This document shows, piece by piece, positions 54,323 to 62,036 of a stretch of 64,000 nt of DNA. The translations under genes were made by a program, and so were the position numbers. The DNA lies in contig NZ_JACEGD010000019.1 in assembly GCF_016031635.1 (NCBI RefSeq), forward strand, positions 1 to 64,000. The letters run 5' to 3'. The stretch is from Bradyrhizobium diversitatis (GTDB lineage: Bacteria; Pseudomonadota; Alphaproteobacteria; Rhizobiales; Xanthobacteraceae). The notes under the pieces were generated by a model that worked only from the letters and a program-made list of their open reading frames with translations, ran no database searches and was not told the origin of the DNA. The number at the start of each line of letters is the position of its first letter. The first letter of the stretch is position 1.

Positions 54323-54541
54323 ATGGGCAGCACCACTGACAAGATCAAGGGCACCGCGAACGAGGCGATCGGCAAGGCCAAGCAGGGCATCGGCGAAGCC
54401 ACCGGGTCCGATCGCATGAAGGGCGAAGGCGTGGTCCAGGAAGTCAAGGGCAAGGGCCAGCAGGCCATGGGCGACGCCAAGGACGCCGCGAAGGAAGCGA
54501 TGGATCGCGCTGCTGCTGCCGCAAAGCGCGCAGCGGAGTGA
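54323..54541 (+). CDS. CsbD-family stress protein
   Basis: A 72-residue CsbD protein: GSTTDKIKGTANEAIGKAKQ and MKGEGVVQEVKGKGQQAMGD are the standard blocks. The protein is small, hydrophilic and mostly helical, and accumulates under stress in many bacteria; its molecular role is unknown. GAGGAG precedes the ATG. An EcfG-type promoter lies upstream and an intrinsic terminator downstream. Confidence 0.92.
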   Translation: MGSTTDKIKGTANEAIGKAKQGIGEATGSDRMKGEGVVQEVKGKGQQAMGDAKDAAKEAMDRAAAAAKRAAE

Positions 54542-54564
54542 CGCGCTTAGAGCTGAAAGCGAAA

Positions 54565-54590
54565 AGACCGGCCGAAAGGCCGGTCTTCTT
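54565..54590 (+). terminator. intrinsic terminator after csbD
   Basis: A perfect nine-base-pair stem (AGACCGGCC with GGCCGGTCT) around a GAAA tetraloop is followed by TCTTATTTG, a T-rich stretch. It starts 24 bases after the csbD stop. Confidence 0.85.
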
Positions 54591-54601
54591 ATTTGTCCAG
54601 A

Positions 54602-54640
54602 CATTCGGGGGCGGCGCGCAGTGCCGACCCCGGAGTGACG
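54602..54640. repeat. short remnant of family A palindromic repeat
   Basis: About 40 bases, CATTCGGGGGCGGCGCGCAG and GTGCCGACCCCGGAGTGACG. It retains the ends of the family A element with a much shortened and diverged centre. Confidence 0.5.
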
Positions 54641-54649
54641 GCTACGCCG

Positions 54650-55114
54650 TCACTTCACCGCGAGCAATTCCACGTCGAACATCAGGGTCGCGTTCGGCGG
54701 GATCACGCCGCCGGCGCCGCGCGCGCCATAGCCGAGCTGCGGCGGGATGATCAGCGTGCGCTTGCCGCCGACCTTCATCGAGGCAACGCCCTCGTCCCAG
54801 CCGGCGATGACGCGGCCCTTGCCGATCGGGAATTCGAACGGCTCCTTGCGATCGACAGAGGAGTCGAATTTCTTGCCCTTCTGGCCGTTCTCATAGAGCC
54901 AGCCGGTATAGTGCATCACGCAGATCTGACCGGGCTGCGGCGAGGCACCGGTGCCGACGGTGGAGTCGATGATCTGCAGGCCTGAAGCTGTGGTCATGGT
55001 CTTTCCTGCGGTCTGGGCCGAGGCCGTGGTGGAAACGAAATCGGACACGCCACCGATCACGGTGATCGCGAGTGCCGACATGATAGCGAGGAGCATGCGC
55101 TGAAAACGCTGCAT
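54650..55114 (-). CDS. FKBP-type peptidyl-prolyl isomerase
   Basis: A 154-residue exported FKBP. An N-terminal hydrophobic segment (MLLAIMSALAITVIGGVS) acts as signal peptide or anchor. The FKBP domain reads GQICVMHYTGWLYENGQKGK, FDSSVDRKEPFEF, GWDEGVASMKVGGKRTLIIP and YGARGAGGVIPPNATLMFDV, containing the substrate-pocket residues. It speeds proline isomerisation during folding in the periplasm. Monocistronic on the minus strand next to the aldehyde oxidoreductase operon. Confidence 0.92.
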   Translation of the reverse strand: MQRFQRMLLAIMSALAITVIGGVSDFVSTTASAQTAGKTMTTASGLQIIDSTVGTGASPQPGQICVMHYTGWLYENGQKGKKFDSSVDRKEPFEFPIGKGRVIAGWDEGVASMKVGGKRTLIIPPQLGYGARGAGGVIPPNATLMFDVELLAVK

Positions 55115-55175
55115 AGGGCACCTTCCATTAGAGGCGGGAGGTGTCTAACCCAACGCCGTCGCCGTTTCCACCCCT

Positions 55176-57467
55176 TTAGACCTCGATATTTTCCAGTCGT
55201 ACCGGCAGCTTGCGGATGCGCTGACCGGTGGCGTGATAGATCGCGTTGCAGATCGCGGCGTTGGTGCCGACATTGGCAAGCTCGCCGAGACCCTTTGCGC
55301 CCACCGGGTTGATGTGATCGTCCTGCTCGGAGAGCATGATGACCTCGACGCCGGGCACATCGGCATTCACGGGCACGAGATAGTCGGCAAGATTGTCGTT
55401 GACGTAGCGCGCATTGCGCTCGTCGATCTCGGTGGCCTCCAGCAGCGCCGAGGACATGCCCCAGATCAGGCCGCCCATCAGCTGGCTTCGCGCGGTGCGC
55501 GGATTCATGATCCTGCCTGCCGCGAATGCGCCGACCAGCCGGGGGCAACGGATTTCGTGCGTGAAGCGGTTGATGCGGACCTCGACGAACTCGGCGCCGA
55601 AGGCGTAGGCGATCTTGTCCTTCATTTGGTGACCGCCGACGAACCGAGGCTGCCCGGCATGCAAGGCCTTGAACGAGTCGAGCGGTGCGCCTTCCGGCTT
55701 CCACTCGCCATATTCCTCGACCACGCCGACACCGAGCGCATCGAACGCCTTCTCGATATCGAGCGGACGGTCGCCCTTCGTCGCCTGGGTCGACGGCGCC
55801 GGGCTGATGCCGACAGTCTCCTTGGCCTTGTCGGCGAGGCTGTCGCTCGGCCTCACCGCTTTGAACAGGCGCTGCCGGATCTGATCGCACACCATCATCA
55901 CCACGGAGCAGGTGCTGGCGGTCGAGTTGGAGCCGCCGGCAACCGGCGCGGGCGGCAGGTCGCTGTCGCCGATGAAGACCGCCACTTTTTCAAGCGGCAC
56001 GCCGAGCCGCTCGGCCGCCGTCTGGGCGATGACGGTATAGGCGCCGGTGCCGATCTCGTGGCCGGCGATCTCGACACGGGTGCGGCCATCGCGCTGGAGG
56101 CGCACGCGCGCGGCGGACGGCGCCATCTGCGTCGGATAGCAGGTGGCGGCACAGCCGTAACCGACCAGCCAATCCCCGTCTGACATCGATCTTGCCTGCG
56201 GCGTCCGCTGCGACCAGCCGAACGCCTTGGCGGCTTCGTCAAAGCACGCCATCAGCGACCGCGACGTGTAGGGCTTGCCGCCAATGGGCTCGGTGGTGGT
56301 GTCGTTGATGCGACGGAGCTCGACCGGATCCATGTTGAGCTTCACGGCGAGTTCGTCCATCGCGCTTTCCAGCGCGAACAGATAGGGCACTTCCGGCGGC
56401 GAGCGCATGAAGCCGGGCGTGTTACGGTCGGCGCGCACGATCGACACCAGGCTTTCGACATTCGGGCACGCATAGAGCCGCGTCGTGGTCTTGGTGCCGC
56501 CGACGCAATAGGCGTCGGGCCGCGAGGAGATTTCCGCTCCCTCATGCCTCAAGGCGACCAGCTTGCCATCCCGGCTCGCACCGAGCTTGATCTCGTGCCG
56601 CGTCTCGGCGCGGTAGGTCGCGATGGTAAAGCCCTGGTCGCGGGTCGGGACCAGCTTGACCGGACGGCTCAGGCGCTTGGCAATGCCGGCGATGATGGCG
56701 GTGCGCGGCGTCATCGAGCCGCGCGAGCCAAAGCCGCCGCCGACATAGGGATTGACCACGCGCACCTTGTCGGCGTCGATGCCGAGTTGCTCGGCCACGC
56801 CGTTCTTCAGGCCATAGACATACTGACTGCCCTCGTAGATGACGAGATTGTCGCCCATCCAGACGCAGCTGGTCGTGAACAGCTCCATCGGATTGTGGTG
56901 CTGCGTCGGCGTGTCGTAGGACGCGGTGAGCTTGACCTCGGCCGCATCGAAGGCCTTGGCGAAGTCGCCGACCTCGGGATCTTCCTTGAACTGCGCGTTC
57001 TGTCCCTTTGCGGCTGCCGTGGTCGTTCCCGGCGATTCGAAGCTGGCGCTCGGCGCCGTCGCCGTATAGCTGACCTTGACGCGATTGGCGGCCTCGCGCG
57101 CCGCCTCGTAGCTCTCCGCGATGACCACAGCGATGATCTGGCCGTCATGCGCGATCTCGGCCGATTTCAGCGGCTGGATCGTGGTGCCGGCATAGCCGCC
57201 ATTGCTGAACAGTTTCGTTTCCTTCAGCTTCGGGGCGTTCTCGTGCGTGATGATGTCTATCACGCCGCGGACGCCTCTAGCGTCGTCGAGATCGAAGCGG
57301 TCGATGCGGCCCTTGGCGATAGCGCTGGTGACCAGGAACGCATAGGCCGGATTGTCCAGCGGCATGTCGGAGGCGTAGGTCGCACGCCCCGTGACCTTTG
57401 CGGCGGCATCGTAGCGCGGCACGGGCTGCCCCATATTCGCCTTCGGCTCGAGAGCTGCAGCGGTCAT
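55176..57467 (-). CDS. paoC: PaoC-type molybdopterin-binding subunit of periplasmic aldehyde oxidoreductase
   Basis: A 763-residue molybdenum subunit of the xanthine-oxidase family. The substrate and cofactor motifs are VGGGFGSRGSMTPRTAIIAG, GHEIGTGAYTVIAQTAAERL and, near the C-terminus, GAKGLGELANVG with the catalytic glutamate. It oxidises aldehydes to acids in the PaoABC complex, where the molybdenum is bound by molybdopterin cytosine dinucleotide. It has no signal peptide of its own, as expected for PaoC, and is exported with PaoA by the Tat system. It starts two bases after the stop of the FAD subunit gene. Many aldehydes are accepted in the E. coli enzyme; the substrate here is unknown. 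Confidence 0.9.
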   Translation of the reverse strand: MTAAALEPKANMGQPVPRYDAAAKVTGRATYASDMPLDNPAYAFLVTSAIAKGRIDRFDLDDARGVRGVIDIITHENAPKLKETKLFSNGGYAGTTIQPLKSAEIAHDGQIIAVVIAESYEAAREAANRVKVSYTATAPSASFESPGTTTAAAKGQNAQFKEDPEVGDFAKAFDAAEVKLTASYDTPTQHHNPMELFTTSCVWMGDNLVIYEGSQYVYGLKNGVAEQLGIDADKVRVVNPYVGGGFGSRGSMTPRTAIIAGIAKRLSRPVKLVPTRDQGFTIATYRAETRHEIKLGASRDGKLVALRHEGAEISSRPDAYCVGGTKTTTRLYACPNVESLVSIVRADRNTPGFMRSPPEVPYLFALESAMDELAVKLNMDPVELRRINDTTTEPIGGKPYTSRSLMACFDEAAKAFGWSQRTPQARSMSDGDWLVGYGCAATCYPTQMAPSAARVRLQRDGRTRVEIAGHEIGTGAYTVIAQTAAERLGVPLEKVAVFIGDSDLPPAPVAGGSNSTASTCSVVMMVCDQIRQRLFKAVRPSDSLADKAKETVGISPAPSTQATKGDRPLDIEKAFDALGVGVVEEYGEWKPEGAPLDSFKALHAGQPRFVGGHQMKDKIAYAFGAEFVEVRINRFTHEIRCPRLVGAFAAGRIMNPRTARSQLMGGLIWGMSSALLEATEIDERNARYVNDNLADYLVPVNADVPGVEVIMLSEQDDHINPVGAKGLGELANVGTNAAICNAIYHATGQRIRKLPVRLENIEV

Positions 57468-57469
57468 GA

Positions 57470-58483
57470 TCAGATCTCCATCGTTGCGGCCTGCTGAAGC
57501 GCGCGTGCCACCACGCGCCTGCCGAGCCCGATCTTGAAGCTGTTGTGCCGACGGCCACGGGCGTCCGCAAAGGCGGCATCGGCCACGCGCCGTGCCAGCG
57601 CTTCGTCGAACTTCTGTCCCTTCAATAGCGCCTCCGCCTCGCGCGCCCGCCACGGCACGGTGGCGACACCGCCGAGCGCGACGCGTGCGTCCCTGATCGT
57701 GCCGTCCTGCACGTCGAGCGCGATCGCAGCCGAGGACAGCGCGAATTCGTAGGATTGCCGGTCGCGCGCCTTGAGATACACCGAACGGGGCCACCGGCCC
57801 TGGATCGAGAAGGCCGAGATCAGCTCCCCGGGCTGAAGCGTGGTCTCGATCTCGGGCGTGCTGCCCGGTGCCTTGTGCAGCTGCGCGAACGGTATGCCGC
57901 GCGTGCCGGCCTTGCCCGTGATCTCGACCACGGCATCGAGTGCGATCAGCGCCTGCGCGAAATCGCCGGGATAGGTCGCGATGCACTGGTCGGAGACGCC
58001 GAGCACCGCATGCATGCGATTGACGCCGTCCATCGCGGCACAGCCGGAGCCGGGATTGCGCTTGTTGCAGTTCTCATAGGAGACATCGCGAAAGTAGTTG
58101 CAACGCGTCCGCTGCATCACGTTGCCGCCGAGCGTCGCCATGTTGCGCAGCTGAGCGCTGGCGGCGAGCTTCAGCGAATCCGCGATCACGGGATAGCTGC
58201 GCTGGATCTCGGCATGCGCGGCCACGTCGGACATCCTTGCGAGCGCGCCGAGCCGCAAGCTTCCGCCGCCTGGCTCGATCGCCGACCAGGCGTGGGCCAG
58301 CGGATTGATATCGACGATTGCGGCGGGCCGCATCACGTCGAGCTTCATCAAATCGATCAGCGCGGTGCCGCCGGCAAGCGGCTGTGCCGCCGCCTTCGTC
58401 AGCGGATCGTTGGCGGCACCGGCGGCGAGCGCCCGCACGGCCATATCGGGGTCTGATGCTCTCTGATACGAAAACGGTCGCAT
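57470..58483 (-). CDS. paoB: PaoB-type FAD-binding subunit
   Basis: A 337-residue FAD subunit of the CO-dehydrogenase/xanthine-dehydrogenase medium type. FAD-binding blocks: PLAGGTALIDLMKLDVMRPA and ATLGGNVMQRTRCNYFRDVS. After the second block lies a cysteine cluster (CNYFRDVSYENCNKRNPGSG followed by C), the extra [4Fe-4S] site of PaoB. It transfers electrons from the molybdenum and iron-sulfur centres to FAD. The gene starts four bases after the stop of the iron-sulfur subunit gene, in the order paoA, paoB, paoC. Confidence 0.9.
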   Translation of the reverse strand: MRPFSYQRASDPDMAVRALAAGAANDPLTKAAAQPLAGGTALIDLMKLDVMRPAAIVDINPLAHAWSAIEPGGGSLRLGALARMSDVAAHAEIQRSYPVIADSLKLAASAQLRNMATLGGNVMQRTRCNYFRDVSYENCNKRNPGSGCAAMDGVNRMHAVLGVSDQCIATYPGDFAQALIALDAVVEITGKAGTRGIPFAQLHKAPGSTPEIETTLQPGELISAFSIQGRWPRSVYLKARDRQSYEFALSSAAIALDVQDGTIRDARVALGGVATVPWRAREAEALLKGQKFDEALARRVADAAFADARGRRHNSFKIGLGRRVVARALQQAATMEI

Positions 58484-58487
58484 GCGC

Positions 58488-59102
58488 CTAGCCTTTCATG
58501 ATCTCGGGTGCTGCCTGCTTCACGGCAGCGACGATGTTGGGATAGGCAGCGCAGCGGCAGATGTTGCCGCTCATATACTCGCGGATGTCGGCCTCGCTCC
58601 CCGCGTGTCCCTCCTTCACGCAGGCCACGGCAGACATGATCTGGCCGGGCGTGCAGTAGCCGCACTGGAACGCATCGTTGTCGACGAAGGCCTGCTGCAT
58701 GGGATGCAGGCGGTCGTCGGTGGCCAGACCCTCGATCGTCGTGATCTCCTGCCCCTCGGCTGCGAGCGCCAGCGTCAGGCACGACACCACGCGGCGATCA
58801 TCGATCAGTACCGTGCAAGCACCGCACTGGCCGTGGTCGCAGCCCTTCTTGCTGCCGGTGAGTTTGAGATGTTCACGCAGCGCATCGAGCACCGTGGTGC
58901 GCGCGTCGATGAGCAGGCGCTTGTCCTTGCCGTTGACGCGCAGCGTGACCTCAACGGGAAGTGACGGATCCCGCGCGACGGGCACATTCGCATCCTGCGC
59001 AGCCGCGCGCGCCGTCATCGGAACCAGCGCAGTTCCGGCAGCACCGGCCATAAAGGCGCGGCGATCGAATGTCGATGTTCTGGAACTTGATTTGTCGGAC
59101 AT
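58488..59102 (-). CDS. paoA: PaoA-type 2Fe-2S subunit with Tat signal
   Basis: A 204-residue iron-sulfur subunit. It starts with a Tat signal peptide: DRRAFMAGAAGTALVPMTAR. Two [2Fe-2S] clusters are indicated by CDHGQCGACTVLIDDRRVVS with a further C, and by FQCGYCTPGQIMSAVACVKE with CRC in NICRCAAYPN. It passes electrons from the molybdenum subunit to the FAD subunit. The Tat signal exports the entire heterotrimer. I start at the ATG 59102. Confidence 0.92.
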   Translation of the reverse strand: MSDKSSSRTSTFDRRAFMAGAAGTALVPMTARAAAQDANVPVARDPSLPVEVTLRVNGKDKRLLIDARTTVLDALREHLKLTGSKKGCDHGQCGACTVLIDDRRVVSCLTLALAAEGQEITTIEGLATDDRLHPMQQAFVDNDAFQCGYCTPGQIMSAVACVKEGHAGSEADIREYMSGNICRCAAYPNIVAAVKQAAPEIMKG

Positions 59103-59191
59103 GGGCCGGCCTCCGCCGCTATCTGCAAGAGCAGCGCACACCTGCACCGCTCATCGCCCCCTTAACCTTGAGCAATGAGCGCAGTTCCGAA

Positions 59192-59228
59192 TGAGAAAGG
59201 GCGGCGCAGTAAATACCGCGCCGCCCTT
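59192..59228 (-). terminator. hairpin terminator after the gamma-glutamyltransferase gene
   Basis: An 11-base-pair stem AAGGGCGGCGC with its complement around a ten-base loop, followed on the minus strand by TCTCAT after the CTT end. It lies 43 bases beyond the stop at 59272. The T-rich part is weak. Confidence 0.6.
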
Positions 59229-59271
59229 CGTCAACTTTTCCTGATCTTTTCGCGCGGCCCCCGCTGCGAGC

Positions 59272-60858
59272 TCAATAACCCAGCGCGCAGCCGTCCTTGC
59301 GCGGATCGGACCCGCCGGTGAGCGTGCCCTTGTCCCAGTCGATCCAGATGGCCTGGGCGCCGCCGAGCGGGCCGACCACGCTGGTGGTCTTGTGGCCAAG
59401 CTTCTTCAAGCCTTCGACGATCGCAGCCGGCACGCTGTCCTCGAGCTGATACTGGCCCTCGTAGTGCAGGCCGCGCGGCATGTCGATCGCCTCCTGCACG
59501 TCGCAGCCATAGTCGAGGATGTTGGTCAAGACATGGGTCTGGCCGGTCGGCTGATACTGGCCGCCCATCACCGCGAACGGCATCACGGAGCGTCCACCCT
59601 TGGTGAGCAGGCTCGGCATGATCGTATGCAACGGACGTTTGCCGCCTTCGATGCAGTTGGGGTGACCCGGCTGGATGCGGAAGCCGCCGGCGCGATTCTG
59701 GAACAAGACGCCGGTCTTGTTCGACACGATGGCGGAACCAAAGGAGTGCGCGATCGAGTTGATGAACGAGCAGACGTTGCGGTCCTTGTCCACGACCGTG
59801 ATGTAGATGGTCGAAGGGTTCATCGGCGGCGCGACATTCGGCAGGTCGAGCATGCCGTCCATGCGGATCTTGGCGATGTGCTCGTCGCAGAACTCCTTGG
59901 CGAGTATCTTGGCGACCTCGGTCTGCATATGGTCGGGATCGGCGACATGCACCTCGCGCTGCATGTAGGCGATGCGTGCGGCCTCGGCTTCGAGATGGAA
60001 ACGCTCGATGCTGAGCGGCGCGAACTTGGTCAGATCGAACCGCGACAGGATATTGAGCATCAGCAGCATGGTGAGGCCCGGTCCGTTCGGCGGGCACTGC
60101 CAGACGTCGTAGCCCTTGTACATGGTGCCGATCGGCGTCGTCACCTCAGTGGTATGCGCGGCAAAATCGTCGAGCGTATGCAGGCCACCGATGCCCCTAA
60201 GGGTCTCGACCATATCCTCCGCGATCGCGCCCTTGTAGAAGGCGTCGCGGCCGTCCTTGGCGATCGCGCGCAGGGTCTTGCCGAGCTCGGCCTGGCGAAT
60301 GACGTCGCCGGCCACCGGCGGCTTGCCGCCCGGCAGAAGGTAGCGCACGGTGTTGGTGCCATTCTTCAGCTTCTCGAACTGGTTCTTCCAGTCGAAGGCG
60401 ATGCGGGGCGCGACGACGTAGCCTTCCTCGGCCGCCTTGATCGCGGGCTGAAGCAGCCGGTCGAAGCCGAACTTGCCGTGGTCGCGCAGGACCGTCGCGA
60501 AGGCATCGATCACGCCTGGAATCGAGACCGCATGCGCCGAGGTCAGCGGCACGGAGTTGATCTTGCGCTCGAGATACCAATCGGCGTTCGCCGCCTTGGG
60601 CGCACGGCCGGAGCCGTTGTAGGCGATGATCTTGCCCTCGCCGCGCGGCTGGATCAGCGCAAAACAGTCCCCGCCGATGCCGGTCGATTGCGGCTCGATC
60701 ACGCCGAGCAGGGCAGAGGCGGCAACGGCCGCGTCGACTGCCGTGCCGCCATCGCGCAGCACCTCGATCGCCGCGAGCGAGGCTTGCGGATGCGAGGTCG
60801 CAACCATCGCGTTGGTGGCATGGACCGTGGACCTGCCGGGGAAATGGAAGTTTCTCAT
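59272..60858 (-). CDS. gamma-glutamyltransferase family protein
   Basis: A 528-residue Ntn-hydrolase. GGTAVDAAVAASALLGVIEP and GIGGDCFALIQP are the N-terminal family blocks. The autoprocessing site that gives the nucleophilic threonine lies in MNPSTIYITVVDKDRNVCSF, about residue 343; the motif is STIYITVVD where classical enzymes have TTHYSVVD. Near the C-terminus GGAQAIWIDWDKGTLTGGSD is conserved. The enzyme cleaves gamma-glutamyl bonds, but the absence of the TTH sequence and of a signal peptide suggests a GGT-like group, such as cephalosporin acylase-related or oxamate amidohydrolase-like enzymes. Start chosen at MRNFHFPGRS. Confidence 0.88.
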   Translation of the reverse strand: MRNFHFPGRSTVHATNAMVATSHPQASLAAIEVLRDGGTAVDAAVAASALLGVIEPQSTGIGGDCFALIQPRGEGKIIAYNGSGRAPKAANADWYLERKINSVPLTSAHAVSIPGVIDAFATVLRDHGKFGFDRLLQPAIKAAEEGYVVAPRIAFDWKNQFEKLKNGTNTVRYLLPGGKPPVAGDVIRQAELGKTLRAIAKDGRDAFYKGAIAEDMVETLRGIGGLHTLDDFAAHTTEVTTPIGTMYKGYDVWQCPPNGPGLTMLLMLNILSRFDLTKFAPLSIERFHLEAEAARIAYMQREVHVADPDHMQTEVAKILAKEFCDEHIAKIRMDGMLDLPNVAPPMNPSTIYITVVDKDRNVCSFINSIAHSFGSAIVSNKTGVLFQNRAGGFRIQPGHPNCIEGGKRPLHTIMPSLLTKGGRSVMPFAVMGGQYQPTGQTHVLTNILDYGCDVQEAIDMPRGLHYEGQYQLEDSVPAAIVEGLKKLGHKTTSVVGPLGGAQAIWIDWDKGTLTGGSDPRKDGCALGY

Positions 60859-61054
60859 CGAATTTCTTGCTCTCTTGGCCGTGGGCGCGAGTGGCGCGCC
60901 ATCTCGAAAACCGCGTCTACATGACACATTCCGGCCCGGCGGGGCAATGCTGGCATACCAGGAAAATGGCTGCCATCTGCTGGGCGTATGGAGTTTTCGA
61001 CGCCGGCAGCCATGCGGGTTCTCCGGATGGCTGCCGCCTGCTAAACGAGCCGCC

Positions 61055-61822
61055 ATGTCTGATCTGAATTCGGCGACCAAGGTCGCGGCCTTCTATCAAT
61101 TCGTCGCCCTCCCCGATTACCGCGAACTGCGCGAGCCGCTGCGCGCGTTCTGCGCCGGCCTCGGGCTGAAGGGCAGCGTGCTGCTGGCGCAGGAGGGCAT
61201 CAACGGCACGGTCGCCGGTGCACCGGAGGCGATCGATGCCTTCACCCATGAACTCGCACACGGCGACATGTTCGGCGGCAGGCTCAACAATCTCGAATTG
61301 AAATTCTCGACCGCGGAGGCGATGCCGTTCGGGCGGCTCAAAGTGCGGCTGAAGAAGGAGATCGTCACGCTCGGTGACGAGACTGCCGATCCGACCCGCC
61401 AGGTCGGCACCTATGTCGATGCCACCGAGTGGAATGCGCTGATTGCGAAGCCCGACACGCTGCTGCTCGACACCCGCAACGCCTTCGAAGTGGCCATGGG
61501 GACGTTCGAGGGCGCGGTCGACCCCGGCATCAAGAGCTTCGGCCAGTTCAGGGACTTCGCCGCGATTGAGCTTAATCCGGCCAAACACCGCAGGATTGCG
61601 ATGTTCTGCACCGGCGGAATTCGCTGCGAGAAGGCGAGCGCCCATCTGCTCGCGCGTGGCTTTACCGAGGTCTATCACCTCAAAGGCGGCATCCTGAGAT
61701 ATCTGGAAGAGGTGCCGGAGGCTGAGAGCCGCTGGCGCGGCGAATGCTTCGTGTTCGACGAGCGCGTGGCGCTCGGCCACGGTTTGCGGGAACGGGACAA
61801 GGGACACTGCCGTGACGAATGA
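61055..61822 (+). CDS. trhO: tRNA uridine(34) hydroxylase (rhodanese-like)
   Basis: A 255-residue TrhO/YceA protein. The N-terminal acylphosphatase-like domain (AAFYQFVALPDYRELREPLR, LLAQEGINGTVAG) precedes a rhodanese domain with the active cysteine in AMFCTGGIRCEKASAHLLA. TrhO forms 5-hydroxyuridine at position 34 of some tRNAs using oxygen. The ATG at 61055 starts MSDLNSATKVAAF. Its 3' end overlaps the slyX start by 11 bases. Confidence 0.92.
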   Translation: MSDLNSATKVAAFYQFVALPDYRELREPLRAFCAGLGLKGSVLLAQEGINGTVAGAPEAIDAFTHELAHGDMFGGRLNNLELKFSTAEAMPFGRLKVRLKKEIVTLGDETADPTRQVGTYVDATEWNALIAKPDTLLLDTRNAFEVAMGTFEGAVDPGIKSFGQFRDFAAIELNPAKHRRIAMFCTGGIRCEKASAHLLARGFTEVYHLKGGILRYLEEVPEAESRWRGECFVFDERVALGHGLRERDKGHCRDE

Positions 61823-62030
61823 GATCAAGGCGCTGAGCGAGCGCATCGACACTTTGGAGACGCGCCTCGCCTATCAGGACGACACGATCGAGACGTTGAA
61901 CCAGACCATCACCGCACAGTGGAAGCAGATCGACAGGCTGACGCGGCAGATCACCGAGCTCAATACTCGGCTGCAGGAGGCCGAAGCGAATGCGCCGGGG
62001 CCTGCCAACGAGCCTCCGCCGCACTATTGA
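61812..62030 (+). CDS. slyX: SlyX-family protein
   Basis: A 72-residue protein with the SlyX coiled coil: LSERIDTLETRLAYQDDTIE, TLNQTITAQWKQIDRLTRQI and a Pro-rich acidic end (NEPPPHY). It starts with GTG inside the end of trhO (11-base overlap), so translation is coupled. SlyX is a small protein of unknown biochemical function found near slyD in enterobacteria. It converges with the diguanylate cyclase gene, only six bases between their stops. Confidence 0.9.
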   Translation: MTNEIKALSERIDTLETRLAYQDDTIETLNQTITAQWKQIDRLTRQITELNTRLQEAEANAPGPANEPPPHY

Positions 62031-62036
62031 GCGGCG

